Source: Azolla caroliniana
Lineage: Eukaryota > Polypodiophyta
NCBI GenBank assembly: GCA_043228905.1
Contig: JBHGNT010000029.1
Span: 186,001-250,000, forward strand
Length of the DNA stretch: 64,000 nucleotides
Reading direction: 5' to 3'
The position numbers and the translations under genes were made by a program. Numbering within the stretch: position 1 is the first letter of the stretch; each line of letters opens with the position of its first letter. Below the pieces are notes generated by a model. It had not been told where the DNA came from. It saw only the letters and a list, made by a program, of their open reading frames with translations, and made no database searches. Of the stretch, positions 13,962-28,899 are shown one piece after another.

Positions 13962-16900
13962 ATTTCTTCATGTCTCTCGACCTAAGTTTCAAAATCTGGA
14001 TTTTTTAATTCCATATCATAGCTAGCGTTGTTAGCTTCGAATGGCATGTTTGAACACAAAAATCATATATCACACGAGCGAGGTATGAACATTTTAATTT
14101 GCTCAAGGGCTCTACTCAACTCCCTCCTCAAATTTGCTAATTTCTTCATGTCTCTCGACCTGAGTTTCAAAATCTTGATTTTTTAATTCCATATCATAGC
14201 TCGCGTTGTTAGCTTCGATTTGCATGTTTGAACATAGGAATCCGATATCACACGAGCGAGGTATGAACATTTTAATTTGCTCAAGGACTCTACTCAAGTC
14301 CCTCCTCAAATTTGCTAATTTCTTCATGTCTCTCGACCTGAGTTTCGAGATCTGGATTTTCTAATTCCATATCATCGCTAGCGTTGTTAGCTCCGATTCC
14401 CATGTTTGAACACAGAAATCCGATATCACACGAGCCAAGTATGAATATTTTAATTTGCTCAAGGACTCTACTCAACTTCCTCCTCAAATTTGGTAATTTG
14501 GTCATGTCCCTCGACCTGAGTTTCAAAATCTTGATTTTTTAATTCCATATCATAGATAGCGTTGTTAGTTCCGATTCCCATGTTTGAACACAGAAATCCG
14601 ATATCACACGAGCCACGTATAAACTTTTTAATTTGCTCAAGGGCTCTACTCAACTCCCTCCTCAAATTTGGTAATTTCTTCATGTCTCTCGACCTGAGTG
14701 TCAAAATCTTGATTTTTTAATTCCATATCATAGCTAGCGTTGTTAGCTTCGATTCGCATGTTTGAACACAGGAATCCGATATCACACGAGCGAGCTATGA
14801 ACAATGTAATTTACTCATTCGCCCTACTCAACTCCCTCCTCACATTTGCTAATTTCGTCATGTCTCTCGACCTGAGTTTCACAATTTTGATTTTTTAATT
14901 CCATATCATAGCTAGCGTTGTTAGCTTCGATTCGCATGTTTGATCAGAGAAATCCGATATCACACGAGCGAGGTATTAGCATTTTAATTTACTCCAGGGC
15001 TCTATTCAACTCCCTCCTCAAATATGCTAATTTCTACATGTCTCTCGACCTGAGTTTCTAGATCTGGATTTTTTCATTCCATATCATAGCTAGCATTATT
15101 AGCTCCGATTTGCATGTTTGAACAGAGAAATCCGATATCACACGAGCGAGGTATGAAGAATTTAAACTACTCATTCGCCCTACTCAACTCCCTCCTCAAA
15201 TTTGGTAATTTCGTCATGTCTCTCGACCTGAGTTTCAAAATCTTGATTTTTTTATTCCATATCATAGCTAGCGTTGTTAGTTCCGATTCCCATGTTTGAA
15301 CACAGAAATCCGATATCACACGAGCCAGCTATGAACAATTTAATTTGCTCAAGGACTCTACTCAACTCCCTCCTCAAATTTGCTAATTTCTTCATGTCTC
15401 TCGACCGGAGTTTCCAGATCTTGATTTTTTAATTCCATATCATAGCTAGAGTTGTTATCTTCGATTTGCATGTTTGAACAGAGAAATCCGATATCACACG
15501 AGCGAGGTATGAACAATTTAATTTACTCATTCGCCCTACTGAACTCCCTCCTAAAATTTGGTAATTTCGTCATGTCTCTCGACCTGAGTTTTAAAATCTT
15601 GATTTTTTAATTCCATATCATAGCTAGCGTTGTTAGCTTCGATTTGCATGTTTGAACATAGGAATCCGATATCACACGAGCGAGCTATGAACAATGTAAT
15701 TTACTCATTCGCCCTACTCAACTCCCACCTCAAATTTCCTAATTTCGTCATGTCTCTCGACCTGAGTTTCACAATCTTGATTTTTTAATTCCATATCATA
15801 GCTAGCATTGTTAGCTTCGATTCACATGTTGGAACAGAGAAATCCGATATCACACGACCGAGGTATTAACAATTTAATTTACTCATTCGCCCTACTCAAC
15901 AACCTCCTCAAATTTGCTAATTTCTTCATGTCTCTCGACCTGAGTTTCCAGATCTGGATTTTTTCATTCCATATCATAGCTAGCATTGTTAGCTCCGATT
16001 TGCATGTTTGAACAGAGAAATCCGATATCACACGAGCGAGGTATGAACAATTTAATCTACTCATTCGCCCTACTCAACTCCCTCCTCAAATTTGGTAATT
16101 TCGTCATGTCTCTCCACCTAAGTTTCAAAATCTTGATTTTTTTATTCCATATCATAGCGAGCGTTGTTATTTCCGATTCCCATGTTTTAACACAGAAATC
16201 CGATATCACACGAGCCAGGTATGAACAATTTAATTTGCTCAACGACTCTACTCAACTCCCTCCTCAAATTTGCTAATTTCTTCATTTCTCTCGACCTGAG
16301 TTTCCAGATCTTGATTTTCTAATTCCATATCATAGCTAGAGTTGTTAGCTTCGATTTGCATGTTTGAACAGAGAAATCCGATATCACACGAGCGAGGTAT
16401 GAACAATTTAATTTACTTATTCGCCCTACTCAACTCCCTCCTCAAATTTGGTAATTTCTTCATGTCTCGCGACCTGAATTTCAAAATTTAGATTTTTCAA
16501 TTCCGTGTCATAGCTAGCGTTGTTAGCTTCGATTCGCATGTTTGAACACAGGAATCTGATATCACACGAGCGAGGTATGAACATTTTAATTTACTCCAGG
16601 GCTATACTCAACTCCCTCCTCAAATATGCTAATTTCTTCATGTCTCTCGAACTGAGTTTCTAGATCTGGATTTTTTCATTCCATATCATAGCTATCATTG
16701 TTAGCTTCGATTTGCATGTTTGAACACAGAAATCCGATATCACACGAGCGAGGTATGAACAATTTAATCTACTCATTCGCCCTACTCAACTCCCTCCTCA
16801 AATTTGGTAATTTCGTCATGTCTCTCGACCTGAGTTTAAAAATCTTGATTTTTTTATTCCATATCATAGCTAGCGTTGTTAGTTCCGATTCCCATGTTTG

Positions 16901-19900
16901 AACACAGAAATCCGATATCACACGAGCCAGGTATGAACAATTTAATTTGCTCAAGGACTCTACTCAACTCCCTCCTCAAATTTGCTAATTTCTTCATGTC
17001 TCTCGACCTGAGTTTCCAGATCTTGATTTTTTAATTCCATATCATAGCTAGAGTTGTTAGCTTCGATTTCAATGTTTGAACAGAGAAATCCGATATCACA
17101 CGAGCGAGGTATGAACAATTTAATTTACTCATTCGCCCTACTCAACTCCCTCCTCAAATTTGCTAATTTCTTCATGTCTCTCGACCTGAGTTTCCAGATC
17201 TGGATTTTTTCATTCCATATCATAGCTAGCGTTGTTAGCTTCGATTCGCATGTTTGAACAGAGAAATCCGATATCATACAAGCGAGGTATTAAAATTTTA
17301 ATTTACTCAAGGGCTCTACTCAACTCCCTCCTCAAATTTGCTAATTTCTTCATGTCTCTCGACTTGAGTTTCTAGATCTAGATTTTTTCATTCCATATCA
17401 TAGCTAGCGTTGTTAGCTCCGATTGCCATGTTTGAACACAGAAATCCGATATCACACGAGCGAGGTATTAACATTTTAATTTACTCCAGGGCTCTACTCA
17501 ACTCCCTCCTCAAATATGCTAATTTCTTCATGTCTCTCGACCTGAGTTTCCAGATCTTGATTTTTTAATTCCATATCATAGCTAGAGTTGTTAGCTTCGA
17601 TTTGCATGTTTGAACAGAGAAATCCGATATCACACGAGCGAGGTATGAACAATTTAATTTACTTATTCGCCCTACTCAACTCCCTCCTCAAATTTGGTAA
17701 TTTCTTCATGTCTCGCGACCTGAATTTCAAAATTTAGATTTTTCAATTCCATGTCATAGCTAGCGTTGTTAGCTTCAATTCGCATGTTTGAACACAGGAA
17801 TCCGATATCACACGAGCGAGGTATGAACATTTTAATTTACTCCAGGGCTCTACTCAACTCCCTCCTGAAATATGCTAATTTCTTCATGTCTCTCGACCTG
17901 AGTTTCCAGATCTGGATTTTTTCATTCCATATCATAGCCAGCATTGTTAGCTCCGATTTGCATGTTTGAACAGAGAAATCCGATATCACACGAGCGAGGT
18001 ATGAAGAATTTAATCTACTCATTCGCCCTACTCAACTCCCTCCTCAAATTTGGTAATTTCGTCATGTCTCTCGACCTGAGTTTCAAAATCTTGATTTTTT
18101 TATTCCATATCATAGCGAGCGTTGTTAGTTCCGATTCCCATGTTTGAACACAGAAATCCGATATCACACGAGCCAGCTATGAACAATTTAATTTGCTCAA
18201 GGACTCTACTCAACTCCCTCCTCAAATTTGCTAATTTCTTCATGTCTCTCGACCTCAGTTTCCAGATCTTGATTTTTTAATTCCATCTCATAGCTAGAGT
18301 TGTTAGCTTCGATTTCAATGTTTGAACAGAGAAATCCGATATCACACGAGCGAGGTATGAACAATTTAATTTACTCATTCGCCCTACTCAACTCCCTCCT
18401 CAAATTTGGTAATTTCTTCATGTCTCTCGACCTGAGTTTCAAAATCTTGATTTTTTTATTCCATATCATAGCGAGCGTTGTTAGTTCTGATTCCCATGTT
18501 TGAACACAGAAATCCAATATCACACGAGCCAGGTATGAACAATTTAATTTGCTCAAGGACTCTACTCAACTCCCTCCTCAAATTTGCTAATTTCTTCATG
18601 TCTCTCGACCTGAGTTTCCAGATCTTGATTTTTTAATTCCATATCATAGCTAGAGTTGTTAGCTTCGATTTTCATGTTTGAACAGAGAAATCCGATATCA
18701 CACGAGCGAGGTATGAACAATTTAATTTACTCATTCGCCCTACTCAACTCCCTCCTCAAATTTGGTAATTTCTTCATGTCTCGCGACCTGAATTTCAAAA
18801 TTTAGATTTTTCAACTCCATATCATAGCTAGCGTTGTTAGCTTCGATTCACATGTTTGAACACAGGAATCCGATATCACACGAGCGAGGTATGAACATTT
18901 TAATTTACTCCAGGGCTCTACTCAACTCCCTCCTCAAATATGCTAATTTCTTCATGTCTCTCGACGTGAGTTTCCAGATCTGGATTTTTTCATTCCATAT
19001 CATAGCTAGCGTTGTTAGCTCCGATTGCCATGTTTGAACACAGAAATCCGATATCACACGAGCGAGGTATTAACATTTTAATTTACTCCAGGGCTCTACT
19101 CAACTCCCTCCTCAAATATGCTAATTTCTTCATGTCTCTCGACCTGAGTTTCCAAATTTAGATTTTTTAATTCCATATCATTGCTAGCGTTGTTAGCTTC
19201 GATTCGCATGTTTGAACAGAGAAATCCGATATCATACAAGCGAGGTATTAACATTTTAATTTACTCAAGGGCCCTACTCAACTCCCTCCTCAAATTTGCT
19301 AATTTCTTTATGTCTCTCGACCTGAGTTTCCAGATCTGGATTTTTCCATTCCATATCATAGCTAGCGTTGTTAGCTCCGATTGCCATGTTTGAACACAGA
19401 AATCCGATATCACACGAGCGAGGTATGAAGAATTTAATCTACTCATTCGCCCTACTCAACTCCCTCTTCAAATTTGGTAATTTTGTCATGTCTCTCGACC
19501 TGAGTTTCAAAATCTTGATTTTTTTATTCCATATCATAGCGAGCGTTGTTAGTTCCGATTCCCATGTTTGAACACAGAAATCCGATATCACACGAGCCAG
19601 CTATGAACAATTTAATTTGCTCAAGGACTCTACTCAACTCCCTCCTCAAATTTGCTAATTTCTTCATGTCTCTCGACCTGAGTTTCCAGATCTTGATTTT
19701 TTAATTCCATATCATAGCTAGAGTTGTTAGCTTCGATTTGCATGTTTGAACAGAGAGATCCGATATCACACGAGCGAGGTATGAACAATTTAATTTACTC
19801 ATTCGCCCTACTGAACTCCCTCCTAAAATTTGGTAATTTCGTCATGTCTCGCGACGTGAATTACAAAATTTAGATTTTTCAATTCCATATCATAGCTAGC

Positions 19901-22800
19901 GTTGTTAGCTTCGATTCGCATGTTTGAACACATGAATCCGATATCACACGAGCGAGGTATGAACATTTTAATTTACTCCGGGGCTCTACTCAACTCCCTC
20001 CTCAAATATGCTAATTTCTTCATGTCTCTCGACGTGAGTTTCCAGATCTGGATTTTTTCATTCCATATCATAGCTAGCGTTGTTAGCTCCGATTGCCATG
20101 TTTGAACACAGAAATCCGATATCACACGAGCGAGGTATTATCATTTTAATTTACTCCAGGGCTCTACTCAACTCCCTCCTCAAATATGCTAATTTCTTCA
20201 TGTCTCTCGACCTGAGTTTCCAGATCTGGATTTTTTCATTCCATATCATAGCTAGCATTGTTAGCTCCGATTTGCATGTTTGAACAGAGAAATCCGATAT
20301 CACACGAGCGAGGTATGAAGAATTTAATCTACTCATTCGCCCTACTCAACTCCCTCCTCAAATTTGGTAATTTTGTCATGTCTCTCGACCTGAGTTTCAA
20401 AATCTTGATTTTTTTATTCCATATCATAGCGAGCGTTGTTAGTTCCGATTCCCATGTTTGAACACAGAAATCAGATATCACACGAGCCAGGTATGAACAA
20501 TTTAATTTACTCCAGGGCTCTACTCAACTCCCTCCTCAAATATGCTAATTTCTTCATGTCTCTCGACCTGAGTTTCCAGATCTGGATTTTTTCATTCCAT
20601 ATCATAGCTATCATTGTTAGCTCCGATTTGCATGTTTGAACAGAGAAATCCGATATCACACGAGCGAGGTATGAAGAATTTAATCTACTCATTCGCCCTA
20701 CTCAACTCCCTCCTCAAATTTGGTAATTTCGTCATGTCTCTCGACCTTAGTTTCAAAATCTTGATTTTTTTATTCCATGCTAGCGTTGTTAGTTCCGATT
20801 CCCATGTTTGAACACAGAAATCCGATATCACACGAGCCAGGTATGAACAATTTAATTTGCTCAAGGACTCTACTCAACTCCCTCCTCAAATTTGCTAATT
20901 TCTTCATGTCTCTCGACCTGAGTTTCCAGATCTTGATTTTTTAATTCCATATCATAGCTAGAGTTGTTAGCTTCGATTTCAATGTTTGAACAGAGAAATC
21001 CGATATCACACGAGCGAGGTATGAACAATTTAATTTACTCATTCGCCCTACTCAACTCCCTCCTCAAATTTGCTAATTTCTTCATGTCTCTCGACCTGAG
21101 TTTCCAGATCTGGATTTTTTCATTCCATATCATAGCTAGCGTTGTTAGCTTCGATTGGCATGTTTGAACAGAGAAATCCGATATCATACAAGCGAGGTAT
21201 TAAAATTTTAATTTACTCAAGGGCTCTACTCAACTCCCTCCTCAAATTTGCTAATTTCTTCATGTCTCTCGACTTGAGTTTCTAGATCTAGATTTTTTCA
21301 TTCCATATCATAGCTAGCGTTGTTAGCTCCGATTGCCATGTTTGAACACAGAAATCCGATATCACACGAGCGAGGTATTAACATTTTAATTTACTCCAGG
21401 GCTCTACTCAACTCCCTCCTCAAATATGCTAATTTCTTCATGTCTCTCGACCTGAGTTTCCAGATCTTGATTTTTTAATTCCATATCATAGCTAGAGTTG
21501 TTAGCTTCGATTTGCATGTTTGAACAGAGAAATCCGATATCACACGAGCGAGGTATGAACAATTTAATTTACTTATTCGCCCTACTCAACTCCCTCCTCA
21601 AATTTGGTAATTTCTTCATGTCTCGCGACCTGAATTTCAAAATTTAGATTTTTCAATTCCATATCATAGCTAGCGTTGTTAGCTTCGATTCGCATGTTTG
21701 AACACATGAATCCGATATCACACGAGCGAGGTATTAACATTTTAATTTACTCAAGGGCTCTACTCAACTCCCTCCTCAAATTTGCTAATTTCTTCATGTC
21801 TCTCGACCTGAGTTTCCAGATCTGGATTTTTTCATTCCATATCATAGCTAGCGTTGTTAGCTCCGATTGCCATGTTTGAACACAGAAATCCGATATTACA
21901 CGAGCGAGGTATGAACATTTTAATTTACTCCAGGGCTCTACTCAACTCCCTCCTCAAATATGCTAATTTCTTCATGTCTCTCGACCTGAGTTTCCAGATC
22001 TGGATTTTTTCATTCCATATCATAGCTATCAATTTTAGCTTCGATTTGCATGTTTGAACACAGAAATCCGATATCACACGAGCGAGGTATGAACAATTTA
22101 ATCTACTCATTCGCCCTACTCAACTCCCTCCTCAAATTTGGTAATTTCGTCATGTCTCTCGACCTGAGTTTCAATATCTTAATTTTTTTATTCCATATCA
22201 TAGCTAGCATTGTTAGTTCCGATTCCCATGTTTGAACACAGAAATCTGATATCACACGAGCCAGGTATGAACAATTTAATTTGCTCAAGGACTCTACTCA
22301 ACTCCCTCCTCAAATTTTCTAATTTCTTCATGTCTCTTGACCTGAGTTTTCAGATCTTGATTTTTTAATTCCATATCGTAGCTAGAGTTGTTAGCTTCGA
22401 TTTGCATGTTTGAACAGAGAAATCCGATATCACACGAGCGAGGTATGAAGAATTTAATCTAGTCATTCGCCCTACTCAACTCCCTCCTCAAATTTGGTAA
22501 TTTCGTCATGTCTCTCAACCTGAGTTTCAAAATCTTGATTTTTTTATTCCATATCATAGCTAGCGTTGTTAGTTCCGATTCCCATGTTTGAACACAGAAA
22601 TCCGATATCACACGAGCGAGGTATAAACAATTTAATTTGCTCAAGGACTCTACTCAACTCCCTCCTCAAATTTGCTAATTTCTTCATGTCTCTCGACCTG
22701 AGTTTCCAGATCTGAATTTTTTCATTCCATATCATAGCTAGCGTTGTTAGCTCCGATTGCCATGTTTGAACACAGAAATCCGATATCACACGAGCGAGGT
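13962..22800 (+). repeat. Satellite segment with copies of earlier blocks
   Basis: No gene. The first part (to about 16,375) copies 2,725-5,138; 16,330-16,883 copies 9,005-9,558; 19,418-20,729 copies 11,915-13,226. About 16,990-17,730 and 20,890-21,640 also share a series containing the rare TTCAATGTTTGAAC and GACTTGAGTTTCTAG variants. One monomer near 20,777 lacks 6 bp (CCATGCTAGCG instead of CCATATCATAGCTAGCG). Confidence 0.85.
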
Positions 22801-22829
22801 ATTAACATTTTAATTTACTCCAGGGCTCT

Positions 22830-25045
22830 ACTCAACTCCCTCCTCAAATATGCTAATTTCTTCATGTCTCTCGACCTGAGTTTCCAGATCTGGATTTTTT
22901 CATTCCATATCATAGCCAGCATTGTTAGCTTCGATTTGCATGTTTGAACAGAGAAATCCGATATCACACGAGCGAGGTATGAAGAATTTAATCTACTCAT
23001 TCGCCCTACTCAACTCCCTCCTCAAATTTGGTAATTTCGTCATGTCTCTCGACCTGAGTTTCAAAATCTTGATTTTTTTATTCCATATCATAGCGAGCGT
23101 TGTTAGTTCCGATTCCCATGTTTGAACACAGAAATCCGATATCACACGAGCCAGCTATGAACAATTTAATTTGCTCAAGGACTCTACTCAACTCCCTCCT
23201 CAAATTTGCTAATTTCTTCATGTCTCTCGACCTCAGTTTCCAGATCTTGATTTTTTAATTCCATATCGTAGCTAGAGTTGTTAGCTTCGATTTGCATGTT
23301 TGAACAGAGAAATCCGATATCACACGAGCGAGGTATGAAGAATTTAATCTAGTCATTCGCCCTACTCAACTCCCTCCTCAAATTTGGTAATTTCTTCATG
23401 TCTCTCGACCTGAGTTTCAAAATCTTGATTTTTTTATTCCATATCATAGCGAGCGTTGTTAGTTCTGATTCCCATGTTTGAACACAGAAATCCAATATCA
23501 CACGAGCCAGGTATGAACAATTTAATTTGCTCAAGGACTCTACTCAACTCCCTCCTCAAATTTGCTAATTTCTTCATGTCTCTCGACCTGAGTTTCCAGA
23601 TCTTGATTTTTTAATTCCATATCATAGCTAGAGTTGTTAGCTTCGATTTTCATGTTTGAACAGAGAAATCCGATATCACACGAGCGAGGTATGAACAATT
23701 TAATTTACTCATTCGCCCTACTCAACTCCCTCCTCAAATTTGGTAATTTCTTCATGTCTCGCGACCTGAATTTCAAAATTTAGATTTTTCAACTCCATAT
23801 CATAGCTAGCGTTGTTAGCTTCGATTCACATGTTTGAACACAGGAATCCGATATCACACGAGCGAGGTATGAACATTTTAATTTACTCCAGGGCTCTACT
23901 CAACTCCCTCCTCAAATATGCTAATTTCTTCATGTCTCTCGACCTGAGTTTCCAGATCTGGATTTTTTCATTCCATATCATAGCCAGCATTGTTAGCTTC
24001 GATTTGCATGTTTGAACAGAGAAATCCGATATCACACGAGCGAGGTATGAAGAATTTAATCTACTCATTCGCCCTACTCAACTCCCTCCTCAAATTTGGT
24101 AATTTCGTCATGTCTCTCGACCTGAGTTTCAAAATCTTGATTTTTTTATTCCATATCATAGCGAGCGTTGTTAGTTCCGATTCCCATGTTTGAACACAGA
24201 AATCCGATATCACACGAGCCAGCTATGAACAATTTAATTTGCTCAAGGACTCTACTCAACTCCCTCCTCAAATTTGCTAATTTCTTCATGTCTCTCGACC
24301 TCAGTTTCCAGATCTTGATTTTTTAATTCCATATCGTAGCTAGAGTTGTTAGCTTCGATTTGCATGTTTGAACAGAGAAATCCGATATCACACGAGCGAG
24401 GTATGAAGAATTTAATCTAGTCATTCGCCCTACTCAACTCCCTCCTCAAATTTGGTAATTTCTTCATGTCTCTCGACCTGAGTTTCAAAATCTTGATTTT
24501 TTTATTCCATATCATAGCAAGCGTTGTTAGTTCTGATTCCCATGTTTGAACACAGAAATCCAATATCACACGAGCCAGGTATGAACAATTTAATTTGCTC
24601 AAGGACTCTACTCAACTCCCTCCTCAAATTTGCTAATTTCTTCATGTCTCTCGACCTGAGTTTCCAGATCTTGATTTTTTAATTCCATATCATAGCTAGA
24701 GTTGTTAGCTTCGATTTTCATGTTTGAACAGAGAAATCCGATATCACACGAGCGAGGTATGAACAATTTAATTTACTCATTCGCCCTACTCAACTCCCTC
24801 CTCAAATTTGGTAATTTCTTCATGTCTCGCGACCTGAATTTCAAAATTTAGATTTTTCAACTCCATATCATAGCTAGCGTTGTTAGCTTCGATTCACATG
24901 TTTGAACACAGGAATCCGATATCACACGAGCGAGGTATGAACATTTTAATTTACTCCAGGGCTCTACTCAACTCCCTCCTCAAATATGCTAATTTCTTCA
25001 TGTCTCTCGACCTGAGTTTCCAGATCTGGATTTTTTCATTCCATA
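22830..25045 (+). repeat. 6-monomer (1,068-bp) higher-order repeat, about two copies
   Basis: The sequence from about 22,830 to 23,897 is repeated from about 23,898 to 24,965 and begins a third time, diverging near 25,045. The period of 1,068 is exactly 6x178. Rare variants recur in register: TAGCCAGCATTG, TCTGATTCCCATG with AATCCAATATC, and TTTTCATGTTTGAAC. A visible difference is GCGAGCGTTG near 23,453 versus GCAAGCGTTG near 24,521. The near identity implies recent homogenisation. Confidence 0.88.
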
Positions 25046-28000
25046 TCATAGCTAGCATTGTTAGCTCCGATTTGCATGTTTGAACACAGAAATCCGATAT
25101 CACACGAGCGAGGTATGAACAATTTAATCTACTCATTCGCCCTACTCAACTCCCTCCTCAAATTTGGTAATTTCGTCATGTCTCTCCACCTGAGTTTCGA
25201 AATCTTGATTTTTTTATTCCATATCATAGCGAGCGTTGTTAGTTCCGATTCCCATGTTTGAACACAGAAATCCAATATCACACGAGCCAACTATGAACAA
25301 TTTAATTTGCTCAAGGACTCTACTCAACTCCCTCCTCAAATTTGCTAATTTCTTCATGTCTCTCGACCTGAGTTTCCAGATCTAGATTTTTTAATTCCAT
25401 ATCATAGCTAGAGTTGTTAGCTTCGATTTGCATGTTTGAACAGAGAAATTCGATATCACACGAGCGAGGTATGAACAATTTAATTTACTCATTCGCCCTA
25501 CTCAACTCCCTCAAATTTGGTAATTTCTTCATGTCTCGCGACCTGAATTTCAAAATTTAGATTTTTCAATTCCATATCATAGCTAGCGTTGTTAGCTTGG
25601 ATTCGCATGTTTGAACACATGAATCCGATATCACACGAGCGAGGTATGAACATTTTAATTTACTCCGGGCCTCTACTCAACTCCCTCCTCAAATATGCTA
25701 ATTTCTTCATGTCTCTCGAGCTGAGTTTCCAGATCTGGATTTTTTCATTCCATATCATAGCTAGCGTTGTTAGCTCTGATTCCCATGTTTGAACACAAAA
25801 ATCCGATATCACACGAGCGAGGTATGAACAATTTAATTTGCTCAAGGACTCTACTCAACTCCCTCCTCAAATTTTCTAATTTCTTCATGTCTCTTGACCT
25901 GAGTTTCCAGATCTTGATTTTTTAATTCCATATCATAGCTAGAGTTGTTAGCTTCGATTTGCATGTTTGAACAGAGAAATCCGATATCACACGAGCGAGG
26001 TATGAACAATTTAATTTACTCATTCGCCCTACTCAACTCCCTCCTAAAATTTGGTAATTTCTTCATGTCTCTCGACCTGAATTTCAAAATTTAGATTTTT
26101 TAATTCCATATCATAGCTAGCGTTGTTAGCTTCGATTCGCATGTTTGAACAGAGAAATCCGATATCACACAAGCGAGGTATGAAGAATTTAATCTAGTCA
26201 TTCGCCCTACTCAACTCCCTCCTCAAATTTGGTAATTTCGTCATGTCTCTCGACCTGAGTTTCAAAATCTCGATTTTTTTATTCCATATCATAGCGAGCG
26301 TTGTTAGTTCCGATTCCCATGTTTGAACACAGAAATCCGATATCACACGAGCCAGCTATGAACAATTTAATTTGCTCAAGGACTCTACTCAACTCCCTCC
26401 TCAAATTTGCTAATTTCTTCATGTCTCTCGACCTCAGTTTCCAGATCTTGATTTTTTAATTCCATATCGTAGCTAGAGTTGTTAGCTTCGATTTGCATGT
26501 TTGAACAGAGAAATCCGATATCACACGAGCGAGGTATGAAGAATTTAATCTAGTCATTCGCCCTACTCAACTCCCTCCTCAAATTTGGTAATTTCTTCAT
26601 GTCTCTCGACCTGAGTTTCAAAATCTTGATTTTTTTATTCCATATCATAGCGAGCATTGTTAGCTTCGATTCACATGTTTGAACACAGGAATCCGATATC
26701 ACACGAGCGAGGTATGAACATTTTAATTTACTCCAGGGCTCTACTCAACTCCCTCCTCAAATATGCTAATTTCTTCATGTCTCTCGACCTGAGTTTCCAG
26801 ATCTGGATTTTTTCATTCCATATCATAGCTAGCATTGTTAGCTCCGATTTGCATGTTTGAACACAGAAATCCGATATCACACGAGCGAGGTATGAACAAT
26901 TTAATCTACTCATTCGCCCTACTCAACTCCCTCCTCAAATTTGGTAATTTCGTCATGTCTCTCCACCTGAGTTTCGAAATCTTGATTTTTTTATTCCATA
27001 TCATAGCGAGCGTTGTTAGTTCCGATTCCCATGTTTGAACACAGAAATCCAATATCACACGAGCCAACTATGAACAATTTAATTTGCTCAAGGACTCTAC
27101 TCAACTCCCTCCTCAAATTTGCTAATTTCTTCATGTCTCTCGACCTGAGTTTCCAGATCTAGATTTTTTAATTCCATATCATAGCTAGAGTTGTTAGCTT
27201 CGATTTGCATGTTTGAACAGAGAAATTCGATATCACACGAGCGAGGTATGAACAATTTAATTTACTCATTCGCCCTACTCAACTCCCTCAAATTTGGTAA
27301 TTTCTTCATGTCTCGCGACCTGAATTTCAAAATTTAGATTTTTCAATTCCATATCATAGCTAGCGTTGTTAGCTTGGATTCGCATGTTTGAACACATGAA
27401 TCCGATATCACACGAGCGAGGTATGAACATTTTAATTTACTCCGGGCCTCTACTCAACTCCCTCCTCAAATATGCTAATTTCTTCATGTCTCTCGAGCTG
27501 AGTTTCCAGATCTGGATTTTTTCATTCCATATCATAGCTAGCATTGTTAGCTCCGATTTGCATGTTTGAACAGAGAAATCCGATATCACACGAGCGAGGT
27601 ATGAACAATTTAATTTGCTCAAGGACTCTACTCAACTCCCTCCTCAAATTTTCTAATTTCTTCATGTCTCTTGACCTGAGTTTCCAGATCTTGATTTTTT
27701 AATTCCATATCATAGCTAGAGTTGTTAGCTTCGATTTGCATGTTTGAACAGAGAAATCCGATATCACACGAGCGAGGTATGAACAATTTAATTTACTCAT
27801 TCGCCCTACTCAACTCCCTCCTAAAATTTGGTAATTTCTTCATGTCTCTCGACCTGAATTTCAAAATTTAGATTTTTTAATTCCATATCATAGCTAGCGT
27901 TGTTAGCTTCGATTCGCATGTTTGAACAGAGAAATCCGATATCACACAAGCGAGGTATGAAGAATTTAATCTAGTCATTCGCCCTACTCAACTCCCTCCT

Positions 28001-28077
28001 CAAATTTGGTAATTTCGTCATGTCTCTCGACCTGAGTTTCAAAATCTTGATTTTTTTATTACATATCATAGCTAGCG
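24886..28077 (+). repeat. 10-monomer (1,777-bp) tandem repeat
   Basis: About 24,886-26,300 is repeated at about 26,663-28,077, offset 1,777 bp. This is 10 monomers minus 3 bp, because one monomer in each copy reads CAACTCCCTCAAATTTGG and lacks a CTC. Shared rare variants include AGCTTGGATTCGC, CTCGAGCTGAG and CAAATTTTCTAAT. The two copies differ at one module, near 25,761 versus 27,538, a signature of patchy conversion. Confidence 0.85.
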
Positions 28078-28899
28078 TTGTTAGTTCCGATTCCCATGTT
28101 TGAACACAGAAATCCAATATCACACGAGCCAGGTATGAACAATTTAATTTGCTCAAGGACTCTACTCAACTCCCTCCTCAAATTTGCTAATTTCTTCATG
28201 TCTCTCGACCTGAGTTTCCAGATCTTGATTTTTTAATTCCATATCATAGCTAGCATTGTTAGCTTCGATTTGCATGTTTGAACAGAGAAATCCGATATCA
28301 CACGAGCGAGGTATGAACAATTTAATTTACTCATTCGCCCTACTCAACTCCCTCCTAAAATTTGGTAATTTCTTCATGTCTCTCGACCTGAATTTCAAAA
28401 TTTAGATTTTTTAATTCCATATCATAGCTAGCGTTGTTAGCTTCGATTCGCATGTTTGAACAGAGAAATCCGATATCACACAAGCGAGGTATTAACATTA
28501 TAATTTACTCAAGGGCTCTACTCAACTCCCTCCTCGAATTTGCTAATTTCTTCATGTCTCTCGACCTGAGTTTCCAGATCTAGATTTTTTAATTCCATAT
28601 CATAGCTAGCGTTGTTAGCTTCGATTCGCATGTTTGAACAGAGAAATCCGATATCACACGAGCGAGGTATTAACATTTTAATTTACTCCAGGGCTCTACT
28701 CAACTCCCTCCTCAAATATGCTAATTTCTTCATGTCTCTCGACCTAAGTTTCAAGATCTGGATTTTTTCATTCCATAGCATAGCTAGCGTTGTTAGCTCC
28801 GATTCTCATGTTTGAACACAGAAATCCGATATCACACGAGCGAGGTATGAACAATTTAATCTACTCATTCGCCCTACTCAACTCCCTCCTCAAATTTGG

